Position numbers and translations under genes: made by a program. The notes under the pieces were generated by a model. The model was not told the origin of the DNA. It ran no database searches and was given only the letters and a program-made list of their open reading frames with translations. 64,000 nt of DNA from NCBI GenBank assembly GCA_041281825.1, contig CP166298.1, positions 2,480,001 through 2,544,000 of the forward strand, in the 5' to 3' direction. Shown here piece by piece: positions 49,788 through 57,722 of the stretch (positions within the stretch are counted from its first letter, which is position 1; every line of letters starts with the position of its first letter). The stretch is from Paenibacillus_D tarimensis_A. Lineage in GTDB: Bacteria; Bacillota; Bacilli; Paenibacillales; Paenibacillaceae.

Positions 49788-50657
49788 ATGCAAGCGATTA
49801 GATTAGCGAATACGAAAGAAATGGCGCACGACGAGTGGTTGAAATGGCGGCAGAAGGGGATCGGCGGCTCAGATGTCGCCCCGATCTGCAACATGTCGCG
49901 TTACCGCTCGGCAATGAATGTATACCTCGATAAGCTCGGGGAGCTGCCTCCACTTGAAGACGACCCGAAGATGAAAGCGGGCCGGATGCTTGAACCGCTA
50001 ATCGCGGATTGGTTTGCAGAAGAAACCGGAATGAAGGTTTGGAGGCAGAACGCCATCTTCCAACACCCGGAGCATCCATTCATGTTAGCGAATATTGACC
50101 GCTGGCTTCCGGGCCAGAATGCCGGATTAGAGTGTAAGAACACTTCCGAGTATTGCAAAGACGATTGGAGCGGCACACAAGCCCCTGCGGAGTATATCAT
50201 GCAGTGCAATCATTACATGGCCGTAACGGGCGCTGATCGCTGGTTTATCGTTGTTTTGATCGGCGGATGGGATCTCCAATGGAGAGTCATCGAACGCGAT
50301 GACGAACTAATTCAGAGCCTGATTACCATTGAAGGTGAGTTTTGGAATAATCATGTTCTTGCCAAAATACCGCCGGCTTTCTCTCATCAAGATGGAGATT
50401 ATCTCCGGTCCAAATATCCTAATTCAAATGCTGCTCTTTCAATTGATTTACCGGAAGAAACATATTCAATCATGCAATCTCTATTTGAGGCGAGAAAGGC
50501 AAAGAAGAACGCCGAAGAACAAGAGAAAACGGCTAAGAATCAACTCATGGGATTAATGGGAGACGCAGAAAAAGCGTACTTTCAAGGTGATTTGCGCTTT
50601 ACCTGGAAGACCGGCGCGAAGTCGAGAACGTTCCGGGTTGTCGGAGGTGAAGAATAA
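49788..50657 (+). CDS. YqaJ-type viral exonuclease
   Basis: 289 residues. Lambda-Exo-like PD-(D/E)XK nuclease: GIGGSDVAPICNMSRY near 25, ERMLEP-like GRMLEPLIADWFAEETG near 65, metal-binding Asp in MLANIDRW near 103 and LECKNT near 115. With the adjacent RecT annealase it forms a two-component recombination system that resects double-strand ends. Overlaps recT by one base (TAATG). Confidence 0.9.
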   Translation: MQAIRLANTKEMAHDEWLKWRQKGIGGSDVAPICNMSRYRSAMNVYLDKLGELPPLEDDPKMKAGRMLEPLIADWFAEETGMKVWRQNAIFQHPEHPFMLANIDRWLPGQNAGLECKNTSEYCKDDWSGTQAPAEYIMQCNHYMAVTGADRWFIVVLIGGWDLQWRVIERDDELIQSLITIEGEFWNNHVLAKIPPAFSHQDGDYLRSKYPNSNAALSIDLPEETYSIMQSLFEARKAKKNAEEQEKTAKNQLMGLMGDAEKAYFQGDLRFTWKTGAKSRTFRVVGGEE

Positions 50658-51493
50658 TGGGAGTAGCAAAACAAGTCGACCAATCCGACATCAAAAACCA
50701 ATTAGCTGCACAAGGAAACAAAGGTAAGCCGGTAGATCCCGGCGTCCAGGTAGCGCAGTATTTCAAAGGTTTGCAATCCCGCATCGCTGAAGTGCTGCCT
50801 AAACATGTGAGTGCCGATACATTAACCCGAATTGCTATTACCGAAATACGGACTAATCCAAGATTGCTGGAATGTTCTCTTGTATCACTGGCCGGAGCGG
50901 TAATGAAGTCAGCTCAACTCGGTCTGCAGCTTGGATTACTTGGACATTGTTATCTGGTCCCTTACAAGCAAGAAGCGACATTCATTCTCGGTTATAAAGG
51001 GATGATCGAATTGGCGAGGCGTTCAGGTGCAATTAAGGAAGTTTATGCCGTTGTGGTCAATGAAAACGACGAATTTGAAATTGAATTCGGTATTGAACGG
51101 AAAATGCGTCATGTCCCTAACTTCGAAAATCCCGGATCATTCAAAGGCGCTTATGCCGTGGCCCACTTCACAAACGGCGGCTTTCACTTCGAGTATTTAC
51201 CGAAAATCGAAATTGAAAAGCGTCGCAAGCGTTCAAAGGCTGCCACGAATGGCCCGTGGGTTACCGACTATGAAGAAATGGCCAAGAAGACCGTTATCCG
51301 CCACATCTTCGATTATCTGCCGGTTAGCGTAGACATTATGCGGGCTGCGTATACGGATGAAACGGCCGTTAAGGAAATCTATGACGACGGCGAAATGATC
51401 GATGTTACTCCTGACTTTTCAGTAAAGGTTGAAGAAACGGAAGAAGAGTCAAAGCAAGACGAAATGGATTTCAGCGGCGATGTCCCTAGTTAA
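50657..51493 (+). CDS. recT: RecT-family single-strand annealing protein
   Basis: 278 residues. LECSLVSLAGAVMKSAQLGLQLG near 70, CYLVPYKQEATFILGYKGMIELARRSG near 95 and the KTVIRHIFDYLPVS segment near 210 are RecT hallmarks; the acidic C-terminal tail resembles regions that contact SSB. Works with the upstream exonuclease in recombination of phage DNA. Confidence 0.92.
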   Translation: MGVAKQVDQSDIKNQLAAQGNKGKPVDPGVQVAQYFKGLQSRIAEVLPKHVSADTLTRIAITEIRTNPRLLECSLVSLAGAVMKSAQLGLQLGLLGHCYLVPYKQEATFILGYKGMIELARRSGAIKEVYAVVVNENDEFEIEFGIERKMRHVPNFENPGSFKGAYAVAHFTNGGFHFEYLPKIEIEKRRKRSKAATNGPWVTDYEEMAKKTVIRHIFDYLPVSVDIMRAAYTDETAVKEIYDDGEMIDVTPDFSVKVEETEEESKQDEMDFSGDVPS

Positions 51494-51806
51494 ACCGATT
51501 TACGATAATTACGGCGTTCCACTCACAAGATCGGGCGTATCCGAGCGGATCTGGTCGCTGTATAAAGCGGACCAGGAAGCATTCAAGCGCGAGGTAAACA
51601 AATACTTCGCGCTTGGCTATCCCGGTTGGACGGTAGTAAAAGCGAGTTATCATAACCGCATCATTTGGCTGCGTGATGATAGGAGGCAACACGTTGAACC
51701 TAGCAACGGAGTTTCATCCAGTTCCAAAACCGGGCAAGACAAAGCGCAGCAGGCCGACACAACGCCAGTTAGGGGAAATAAGCGCAAGGGTAGACGAAGA
51801 GCTTAA
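51480..51806 (+). CDS. Phage protein of unknown function
   Basis: 108 residues starting inside the recT end (ATG 51480), with no strong ribosome site, so coupled translation is likely. The first half (PIYDNYGVPLTRSGVSERIW, then AFKREVNKYFALGYPGW) is compact; the basic tail overlaps the next gene by 113 bases in another frame. No family recognised. Confidence 0.55.
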   Translation: MSLVKPIYDNYGVPLTRSGVSERIWSLYKADQEAFKREVNKYFALGYPGWTVVKASYHNRIIWLRDDRRQHVEPSNGVSSSSKTGQDKAQQADTTPVRGNKRKGRRRA

Positions 51807-52038
51807 ACAGCGCTCAGGCTACGTGTGCGAGGTGAAGGAGCTCTGTTGTGGCGCGAGAGCAGCCCAGCGAGCACATACACGGGGGAGGCGCCGCATTGAG
51901 CATAAAACTACCGTTGATGACCTATTTCATGCCTGTGATGCCTGTCACGATTGGTTAGATGAAACACCGGAAGGCATTCGATTTAAACGCAAGGTTAGGG
52001 AGATCGGCACGACGGCTTATTTGCAACAAAGGGGATGA
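51694..52038 (+). CDS. HNH-like phage nuclease candidate
   Basis: 114 residues. RSGYVCEVKELCCGARAAQRAHTRGRRR near 47 with HTRGRRRIEHKTTVDDLFHACDACHDWL resembles a compact HNH/recombination-associated fold (Cys pairs plus His), similar in plan to NinG-like proteins. TTG 51694 is chosen because AGGAGG lies eight bases upstream; ATG 51673 would contain that site. Position after recT supports a role in recombination or DNA processing. Confidence 0.65.
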   Translation: MNLATEFHPVPKPGKTKRSRPTQRQLGEISARVDEELKQRSGYVCEVKELCCGARAAQRAHTRGRRRIEHKTTVDDLFHACDACHDWLDETPEGIRFKRKVREIGTTAYLQQRG

Positions 52039-52042
52039 GGCA

Positions 52043-52477
52043 GTGACAACGCCTATTGTAAACCACGGGACCCTGGATTATTGGGGAATCTGTATAAATT
52101 GCGACTGCGCAACTAAGGACCAGTTGTTCATTCACTGGGAAAAATCAAATGTCTTTCTTTGCTCGGATTGCCTACAGGAATTGTACAAAAACGTCTTTGA
52201 ACCGATGAACAGAAAATTGAATGATCAAGTCATCTACAAGAAAAAACAGATTCCTGAAGAGCTTAGATGGGATGTTTTCGAAAGAGATGACTTTACTTGT
52301 CAGTATTGTGGATCAAGAAGGATGTTAGCAGTTGATCATATTGTTCCAGAATCAAGAGGCGGCTCCATTGAAAAGTCTAACTTAATCACATCCTGTAATA
52401 TCTGTAACTCTCACAAAGGCTCTAGAACGCCTGAAGAAGCATGCATGGAATTGCAAAGCGATCCGCGGAATCGGTAA
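52043..52477 (+). CDS. HNH endonuclease
   Basis: 144 residues. An N-terminal zinc-ribbon-like part (CINCDC near 17, CSDC near 40) precedes an HNH motif: RDDFTCQYCGSRRMLAVDHIVPESRGG near 82 and LITSCNICNSHKG near 115. GTG 52043 follows GGGGATGAGG. Phage HNH nucleases of this place can nick DNA in replication or recombination; some are mobile. It is not the terminase-linked type. Confidence 0.85.
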   Translation: MTTPIVNHGTLDYWGICINCDCATKDQLFIHWEKSNVFLCSDCLQELYKNVFEPMNRKLNDQVIYKKKQIPEELRWDVFERDDFTCQYCGSRRMLAVDHIVPESRGGSIEKSNLITSCNICNSHKGSRTPEEACMELQSDPRNR

Positions 52478-52490
52478 GGAGTGGGGAATC

Positions 52491-53321
52491 ATGGCTGAAC
52501 GAAGAATGATCAGTAAAGTCATCAGTATATCAGAAAAAGTAAATACTCTTTCTTTATTCGGGCGCCTCCTTTATACATGGATGATCCCACATACTGATGA
52601 TTTCGGTCGTCTGCCTGGTTCTCCTGCAAAGGTAAGGGCTTTAATCGTTCCAATGGGAGACGAAACGGTAAAGGACGTTGAGTCCGCTCTTTCCGATATG
52701 CAGGATAACGGGCTTATTGAGTGGTACGAGGTTGATGGGGAAAAGTTCATTCAAATTACGAATTTCGACGAGCATCAATCGGGTTTGCATAAGCGAACAA
52801 ACTCAAAATTTCCTGATCCGCCGAGGAAAGAGAAACAAATTTCCAATGACATCCCGGAAGTTCCGGGAAATTCCGGGAACTTCCGCTCTGAACTAGAACT
52901 TGAACTAGAAGAGAAAAAGAATACTGCAACTACACACGAGCGCGAGAATAAATCGACAACTTCAAACCCTGAACCACAGACAGTTCAAGAAGCCCATTCA
53001 TTCGTTTTTGGCGGAGTCGTCATTCCATCGAATCATTCAAGCTTTTTACTGCCAATCATTCAGACTTACGGCGACCACTACGCCATTGAATTGATTCTAG
53101 AAACTGGCGAAGCTGCTGGGAAGCCGAGTTTACGATACATGCAGAGTGTTCATGACAATTGGAGCAAGGTCGGTATCCGTTCACGAGCTGACGCCAAAAC
53201 CTTGCGTCCAGTATCTTCAAGAGGGGATCCGGGGCACCGTCCAGAAAAGCAAGCTGAAAAAGCCTCTAAATTTGCACAGTTAGCGAGGGAATTGGAACAT
53301 GACGAAATCCGAAGTGGCTAA
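52491..53321 (+). CDS. Phage replication initiator, DnaD-like
   Basis: 276 residues. N-terminal winged-helix (ISKVISISEKVNTLSLFGRLLYTWMIPHTDDFGRL near 7), an acidic linker with ELELELEEKK near 130, and a C-terminal helical domain near 175-225 resembling the DnaD/DnaB2 domain. Like lambda O, such initiators carry their origin within the gene: iterons lie at 52851-52913. Followed by the helicase loader and helicase genes. Confidence 0.8.
   Translation: MAERRMISKVISISEKVNTLSLFGRLLYTWMIPHTDDFGRLPGSPAKVRALIVPMGDETVKDVESALSDMQDNGLIEWYEVDGEKFIQITNFDEHQSGLHKRTNSKFPDPPRKEKQISNDIPEVPGNSGNFRSELELELEEKKNTATTHERENKSTTSNPEPQTVQEAHSFVFGGVVIPSNHSSFLLPIIQTYGDHYAIELILETGEAAGKPSLRYMQSVHDNWSKVGIRSRADAKTLRPVSSRGDPGHRPEKQAEKASKFAQLARELEHDEIRSG
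52851..52913. repeat. Iterons inside the initiator gene, candidate phage origin
   Basis: Four 10-bp units begin at 52851, 52861, 52871 and 52881 with core TTCCGGGAA (itself nearly palindromic). Then GAACTAGAACTT and GAACTAGAAGAG repeat at 52890-52913. They encode the linker of the initiator protein. This follows the lambda-O-like principle of origins within the initiator gene. Confidence 0.5.
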
Positions 53322-53658
53322 GCTCTTTGAACGAATTGTTCAGTATTACCCGTCGTTCACCGGAGATTTAGACAAAATCAAAGCTTGGCACGAGATCATG
53401 CACGATATCCCGCTTGAGGTAGCTTTGGAAAATCTCAAACGCCATGCTGCTGCAGAGAAATTCCCACCGACAATTGCAGAACTGTCGAGGTCGCTGCAGG
53501 CGGTGAAAACCGAGTTAGACCGCTATCACGATTTCATGCGGGAAGCCGGTCGTCAAACGCTTGAAGACTTTGAGGAAATGCGACGCCGGGCCGTGGCCCC
53601 AACTCCAGAACAACGCGAAAGGGTGTTAAAAGCATATGGACGGACTGGAATACATTGA
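53299..53658 (+). CDS. Helicase loader/inhibitor (G39P-like)
   Basis: 119 residues, helical, of the family of SPP1 gp39 which loads the G40P helicase: VAKLFERIVQYYPSFTGD near 6, AWHEIMHDIPLEVALENLKRHAAAEKFPPTIAEL near 29. Overlaps the initiator gene by 23 bases and the helicase gene by 23 bases. The order initiator-loader-helicase mirrors SPP1. Confidence 0.85.
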   Translation: MTKSEVAKLFERIVQYYPSFTGDLDKIKAWHEIMHDIPLEVALENLKRHAAAEKFPPTIAELSRSLQAVKTELDRYHDFMREAGRQTLEDFEEMRRRAVAPTPEQRERVLKAYGRTGIH

Positions 53659-55048
53659 CGATATCGAGTACGCCCAAGGGATCGAGGCGGAGCAAGCGGT
53701 TTTAGGGTCGATTTTGGTTGCTGCCGAAGCCTATGACACCGTTGATGAGATCCTGCGTGGTGATGAGCTTGTCGATGGGCGGCACCAACGAATCTACAGG
53801 GCAATGCGGAATCTGCGGGACGAGGGAACACCGGTTGATTTGGTGACATTGACCGGGTACCTGCAGAACAGCAAAGAGCTTGCGGAGATCGGCGGGGTGT
53901 CGTACTTAGCGCAGCTTCAAAGCGGCGTTCCAACGGCGTCAAATGTGGCCTATTACGCCGGGATCGTGTCGGAGCAACATATCAAACGCATGACTTTGAT
54001 AACGATTCATGAGCAAATGGAGCAGGCAAAACGGGCAGGGAACGCAACAAAGGTCATTGATAATCTTCAAGCAGCTGCGTCGGCGCTTTCGGATCGCGCA
54101 GCCAAACCAAGGGAATTCAAAACAACCGGGGATGCGGCGCGGGAAGCTTTTGAGCAAATCGAAGTGCGATACAACAACCGTAACGAAAGCAACGTCACAG
54201 GAATTCCGTCAGGATATTCAGACTTAGACCGGATGACGAGCGGCTTCCAGAAATCTGATTTGATCATTGTGGCAGCGCGTCCTTCGGTGGGGAAAACAGC
54301 CTTTGCTCTGAACGTCGCACAAAACGCCGGAGTCAGGGAAAAGAAGAATGTCGGGATATTCAGTCTTGAAATGTCTGCCGGACAGCTAGCGCAGCGCATG
54401 ATGAGCTCTGAACAGAACATTGACGCCAGCCGCCTGAGAACCGGCTACCTGGAGGGCGATGATTGGGAAAAGCTGACGATGGCGGTCGGGGCGCTGGCAG
54501 ATGCAAATATCTTCATCGACGACAGCCCCGTTATAACCGCTCAAGAGATCGCCGGGAAGTGCCGCAGGCTCAAGAAAACGCATGGTCTGGATATGATCTT
54601 GATCGATTATCTGCAGCTCATCGCCGGACGCGGCCGGAGAGAAAACAGGCAACAGGAAGTAACCGAAATCTCACGGACGCTTAAGCAGATTGCAAGGGAA
54701 CTGGATGTCCCGGTTATCGCTCTTTCCCAGCTCAGCCGGGCCGTGGAGCAGCGGCAAGACAAACGGCCAATGATGTCCGATCTGCGGGAATCAGGGGCGA
54801 TAGAGCAGGATGCAGACATCGTGGCTTTCCTGTATCGGGACGACTATTACGACAAGGAATCCGAAAAGAAAAACATCATCGAGATTATCATTGCCAAGCA
54901 GCGGAACGGCCCGGTTGGAACGGTAGAACTGGCATTCCTCAAGAATTACAACAAGTTCGTTTCGTTGGATCGGAGTCACCAAGATTCGCAGCCTAAACCA
55001 CAGCAAACACCTTCCAGAGTACCGGACATGTACAGGCAAAGAGCCTGA
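53636..55048 (+). CDS. dnaB: Replicative DNA helicase (DnaB/G40P-like)
   Basis: 470 residues. N-terminal DnaB domain (EAEQAVLGSILVAAEAYD near 16) and RecA-like C-terminal domain with TGIPSGYSDLDRMTSGFQ near 190, Walker A AARPSVGKTAFA near 213, FSLEMSAGQL near 240, LIDYLQLI near 322 and LSQLSRAVEQR near 362. AAAGGGTG precedes ATG 53636. A phage-encoded hexameric helicase distinct from the host gene. Confidence 0.95.
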   Translation: MDGLEYIDDIEYAQGIEAEQAVLGSILVAAEAYDTVDEILRGDELVDGRHQRIYRAMRNLRDEGTPVDLVTLTGYLQNSKELAEIGGVSYLAQLQSGVPTASNVAYYAGIVSEQHIKRMTLITIHEQMEQAKRAGNATKVIDNLQAAASALSDRAAKPREFKTTGDAAREAFEQIEVRYNNRNESNVTGIPSGYSDLDRMTSGFQKSDLIIVAARPSVGKTAFALNVAQNAGVREKKNVGIFSLEMSAGQLAQRMMSSEQNIDASRLRTGYLEGDDWEKLTMAVGALADANIFIDDSPVITAQEIAGKCRRLKKTHGLDMILIDYLQLIAGRGRRENRQQEVTEISRTLKQIARELDVPVIALSQLSRAVEQRQDKRPMMSDLRESGAIEQDADIVAFLYRDDYYDKESEKKNIIEIIIAKQRNGPVGTVELAFLKNYNKFVSLDRSHQDSQPKPQQTPSRVPDMYRQRA

Positions 55049-55063
55049 AAGGGGCGGGGGAAG

Positions 55064-55198
55064 ATGGAGGAAGAGGTTAAATACACGGACCCACACTTTA
55101 CCGATATTCCTTGGGAACAATTCTACGACGATGACGGCAATTTGATCGGGGAGCATTTCAAACCGCTGCCGATATCGGATAGGGGGAAGGCAAAGTGA
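55064..55198 (+). CDS. Small phage protein
   Basis: 44 residues, acidic and aromatic, beginning MEEEVKYTDPHFTDIPWEQF. GGGGCGGGGGAAG precedes the ATG; it overlaps the next gene by four bases (GTGA). Shorter than common ORF cutoffs. Function unknown. Confidence 0.6.
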   Translation: MEEEVKYTDPHFTDIPWEQFYDDDGNLIGEHFKPLPISDRGKAK

Positions 55199-55578
55199 AC
55201 CGAATGACGGCCGCTGAGTACCGAGAGATGTTGGCGAAGAAACCAAGCAAGATGCGAAACATCCGGACAATGGTTGACGGGATTATGTTCGCTTCCATCG
55301 CCGAAGCAAATCGGTATAGGGAATTGACCTTGCTCATGCGGACTGGAGAGGTTCACATCTTTGTTCGGCAGCCGCGCTTCCTTCTGCAAGAAGGCTACGA
55401 GAAAAACGGGGAATGGATCGGAAAGCTTGAATATGTAGCGGATTTCCTGATTGTCTACAGCGACGGCCGCACGGTCATAGAGGACGTGAAGGGCCGGAGA
55501 ACTCGGACGTATATAGATAAACGGAAGCTGTTTGAGAAGCGATATCCGCATTTGAAAATAGTTGAGGTGATGACATGA
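55195..55578 (+). CDS. DUF1064 phage nuclease-like protein
   Basis: 127 residues. FASIAEANRYRELTLLMRTGEV near 32 and KLEYVADFLIVYSDGRTVIEDVKGRRTRTYIDKRKLFEKRYP near 82 follow the DUF1064 pattern, which has PD-(D/E)XK-like residues (Glu37, Asp88, Glu96, Lys99 approximately). Probably a structure-specific endonuclease acting on phage recombination intermediates. GTG 55195 with AGGGGGAAGG upstream; ATG 55204 is possible. Confidence 0.8.
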   Translation: MNRMTAAEYREMLAKKPSKMRNIRTMVDGIMFASIAEANRYRELTLLMRTGEVHIFVRQPRFLLQEGYEKNGEWIGKLEYVADFLIVYSDGRTVIEDVKGRRTRTYIDKRKLFEKRYPHLKIVEVMT

Positions 55579-55739
55579 GCATTCGAGAGATGGAAAAGGA
55601 ATTGGACGATAAGAAGAGCCATCTTGCGCGGCTCGGTGTTAGGTCGACCGGATCGGAACGGTTAGAGAAAGAAATCGTTCATCTCGAAGCAGAGATCAAA
55701 CGGTTTGAAAAATCAAAACGTGTGATCAAGTGGGTATAA
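55575..55739 (+). CDS. Small coiled-coil phage protein
   Basis: 54 residues, overlapping the previous stop (ATGA), with GAGGTGATGAC upstream. Nearly all helix with heptads (EMEKELDDKKSHLARLG, then LEKEIVHLEAEIKRFEK). Not previously counted among longer ORFs. Function unknown. Confidence 0.65.
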   Translation: MSIREMEKELDDKKSHLARLGVRSTGSERLEKEIVHLEAEIKRFEKSKRVIKWV

Positions 55740-55758
55740 ATCAAAACGAGGTGATGAC

Positions 55759-55929
55759 ATGAACTGGAAAAGCGCAACCAAGCAAGAGCTTTATGTCATT
55801 CTTGGCTTCGATGCAATGGCAACAAACGAAGATCGGCATGCTGCAGCGGATGAATTAACACGTAGGGCAAGACAGAAAAGACGATACGATCGGGTCAACC
55901 AGAAATTAAAGGCGGTCTACCCGAGATGA
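55759..55929 (+). CDS. Small phage protein
   Basis: 56 residues, helical, basic at the C-terminus (RRARQKRRYDRVNQK). GAGGTGATGAC ends just before ATG 55759. Overlaps the next gene by ATGA. Function unknown. Confidence 0.62.
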   Translation: MNWKSATKQELYVILGFDAMATNEDRHAAADELTRRARQKRRYDRVNQKLKAVYPR

Positions 55930-56249
55930 GGAGCAAGATTATCAGGTATTGGCTCACTGACGTTGAGCTCGCATACGCAAGGGCCGGGCGGTTTGATTTG
56001 ATACCGACGGCCGCAGACAGAGGGTTGACACCGGAGAATTGCAACCGGCCGCCGGAGAGTGCGGACAGCAGCCGATACAGAGGCGGATACAAAGGTAAAT
56101 ATCCGCACGTCACGCCAGACAAAATTAAAGCCGGCAGCGATGCCGGGAAAACGATATCCGAGTTGGCTGAGGAATTCAACATTCCAAGAGGAACTTTAAG
56201 CACATTGATAACCTATTACGGCCTAACAACAAGGAGGAAAAAGGCATGA
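55926..56249 (+). CDS. Phage protein with C-terminal HTH-like segment
   Basis: 107 residues. The last 40 residues (DKIKAGSDAGKTISELAEEFNIPRGTLSTLI) look like a simple helix-turn-helix of the kind that reads DNA or marks intron-associated modules. The first half has no clear relation. Coupled to both neighbours by ATGA overlaps. Confidence 0.65.
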   Translation: MRSKIIRYWLTDVELAYARAGRFDLIPTAADRGLTPENCNRPPESADSSRYRGGYKGKYPHVTPDKIKAGSDAGKTISELAEEFNIPRGTLSTLITYYGLTTRRKKA

Positions 56250-56485
56250 AATACAGGATCATTCTTTTCAATCTTCAAAATGGTGATGAAATGAGAGTCG
56301 GTTTTGCTGATGACGTCAAACCATCGGAAAGTTTTGCGAAGGCCTGCCAGAGATTTTGGAGAGCGGAACGATATGAAATTGTGGAGGAAGGTGCAAAAGA
56401 TGATCGTCAACATTGTGGGGATTGCGCTGGGGATCGCTGTTCTTCGGAAGTTTTGGGGGATGATGGACAAAAACAAATGGCCTAG
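56246..56485 (+). CDS. Phage protein of unknown function
   Basis: 79 residues. The first 50 residues (KYRIILFNLQNGDEMRVGFADD and on) look like ordinary protein; the last 28 are Cys/Gly/Asp-rich and coincide with the start of an overlapping frame (56373-56492), so the end may be neutral filler. Coupled to the previous gene (ATGA). Confidence 0.55.
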   Translation: MKYRIILFNLQNGDEMRVGFADDVKPSESFAKACQRFWRAERYEIVEEGAKDDRQHCGDCAGDRCSSEVLGDDGQKQMA

Positions 56486-56492
56486 AGGGTAA
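56373..56492 (+). CDS. Possible small membrane protein in an overlapping frame
   Basis: 39 residues beginning MKLWRKVQKMIVNIVGIALG, one membrane helix (about 8-26) with basic ends. GGAGAG nine bases upstream. It overlaps the preceding gene almost entirely. Size and shape resemble holin-like or inhibitor peptides but nothing specific is recognised. Confidence 0.4.
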   Translation: MKLWRKVQKMIVNIVGIALGIAVLRKFWGMMDKNKWPRG

Positions 56493-56537
56493 CTGGATCT
56501 TCTTGCAGATAAATCAGCAAAGGGGAGGGAAGAAAAC

Positions 56538-56906
56538 ATGCTGAGAGAGGAAATCATGAACATGCGGCCGGGACGAGAGTTAGACGCGCTGATTGCTGAA
56601 AAGGTGATGGGGTGGGAAAAACGATATCTTCCCATGACAGACAAAGAATACTGGTTCAATCCAAATTCCGAAGACCCGGTATCAATGCCGTGGTTAGACG
56701 AATGGAATCCATCAACCGACATAGCCGCAGCATTTGAAGTGATGGAGGAACTGCAAAGTTCGCACTTATATATTGATGTTCGTACTTGTGCTGACTTTTA
56801 CGAAGTTTGGATTACTCGATGGGACACAAAGAAGCAAACGGAAACAATAGCATACCCGAAACTTCCTGAAGCGATATGCAAGGCAGCGCTTATCGCTATA
56901 TTGTGA
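56538..56906 (+). CDS. Phage ABA-sandwich protein
   Basis: 122 residues. The pattern LIAEKVMGWEKRYLPMTDKEYWFNPN near 20, then PWLDEWNPSTDIAAAFEVMEEL near 52 and LPEAICKAALIAIL at the end is common in Bacillus and Paenibacillus prophages and known as the phage ABA sandwich family. Function undetermined. GGGGAGGGAAGAAAAC precedes the ATG. Confidence 0.8.
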   Translation: MLREEIMNMRPGRELDALIAEKVMGWEKRYLPMTDKEYWFNPNSEDPVSMPWLDEWNPSTDIAAAFEVMEELQSSHLYIDVRTCADFYEVWITRWDTKKQTETIAYPKLPEAICKAALIAIL

Positions 56907-56915
56907 GGTGAAAAC

Positions 56916-57437
56916 ATGAATCCTTATGACTTTTACATTACTCCCGAAGAATACAACCAGGCAGCGAATAACGGAATAAGCCGGCCGTTGTTAGAAGTCC
57001 GGATCCGCACGCTGGCCTGGTCAAAAGATCGGGCGATTAACACGCCACCGCATAAGAAAAAGCCTTTGAAGGATTGGGTTGAGGTTGCGGCCAAACACGG
57101 CATATGTTACGGCACGCTTCGATATCGTGCAAACCAACTCGGCTGGGACATCGAACGTGCGGCTACTCAGCCCCTGCAAGATCGGAAGGCACAAGCAAAG
57201 GCGGCTTATGAGGCAAGCAGGAAATACCCGGTCGAAATGGTTGAGAAGGCCAAAGCAAACGGCATTTCATACCACACCTTCTGCAGCAGAATCAATGACA
57301 GCGGATGGAGTATTGAACGAGCTGCGACAACTCCCGTTATGACGCTCAGAGAGATCGGGCTGCTAACTAAAGACAAACGACAGCGGCGGTTTAAATTGCA
57401 TTCAAGAAGCTGGAATTCATCTTTTGTATCAAGGTAA
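56916..57437 (+). CDS. Triple-repeat DNA-binding-like phage protein
   Basis: 173 residues. Three copies of about 45-60 residues end in similar motifs: GISRPLLEVRIRTLAWSKDRAINTP near 20, GICYGTLRYRANQLGWDIERAATQP near 67 and GISYHTFCSRINDSGWSIERAATTP near 117. Each looks like a compact HTH, so the protein could span consecutive DNA turns. No function is known. GAGGTGAAAAC precedes ATG 56916. Confidence 0.72.
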   Translation: MNPYDFYITPEEYNQAANNGISRPLLEVRIRTLAWSKDRAINTPPHKKKPLKDWVEVAAKHGICYGTLRYRANQLGWDIERAATQPLQDRKAQAKAAYEASRKYPVEMVEKAKANGISYHTFCSRINDSGWSIERAATTPVMTLREIGLLTKDKRQRRFKLHSRSWNSSFVSR

Positions 57438-57475
57438 TTTATATTACGTGATTTTACGTGATCGGAGGGATAGAA

Positions 57476-57631
57476 ATGTCGTGTTTAGCAGCAGGAAGCT
57501 ATGATTCTGAAACTGGCCGCTACAGCTGTCAGATCACAGGAGATGAATGCATGTTCATGCGTCCCGATTCAAAATCGTGTGCAGAGTTATACGGGGAAGG
57601 GCCAGATGTAGATAAAGAGGATGATGAATAA
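57476..57631 (+). CDS. Small four-cysteine phage protein
   Basis: 51 residues with Cys3, Cys18, Cys25 and Cys35 and an acidic tail. The stretch TGDECMFMRPDSKSCAELYGEGP is familiar from small Clostridium and Bacillus phage proteins. ATCGGAGGGATAGAA precedes the ATG. May bind a metal; function unknown. Confidence 0.68.
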   Translation: MSCLAAGSYDSETGRYSCQITGDECMFMRPDSKSCAELYGEGPDVDKEDDE

Positions 57632-57722
57632 GTACCGCAGCCGGTCGGAAATGGTTGATTGAGTTTAGAGATAAGTTATTGAGCAGTTAACTCATATAGC
57701 GTAACAGAGAGGATGTGAAAGG

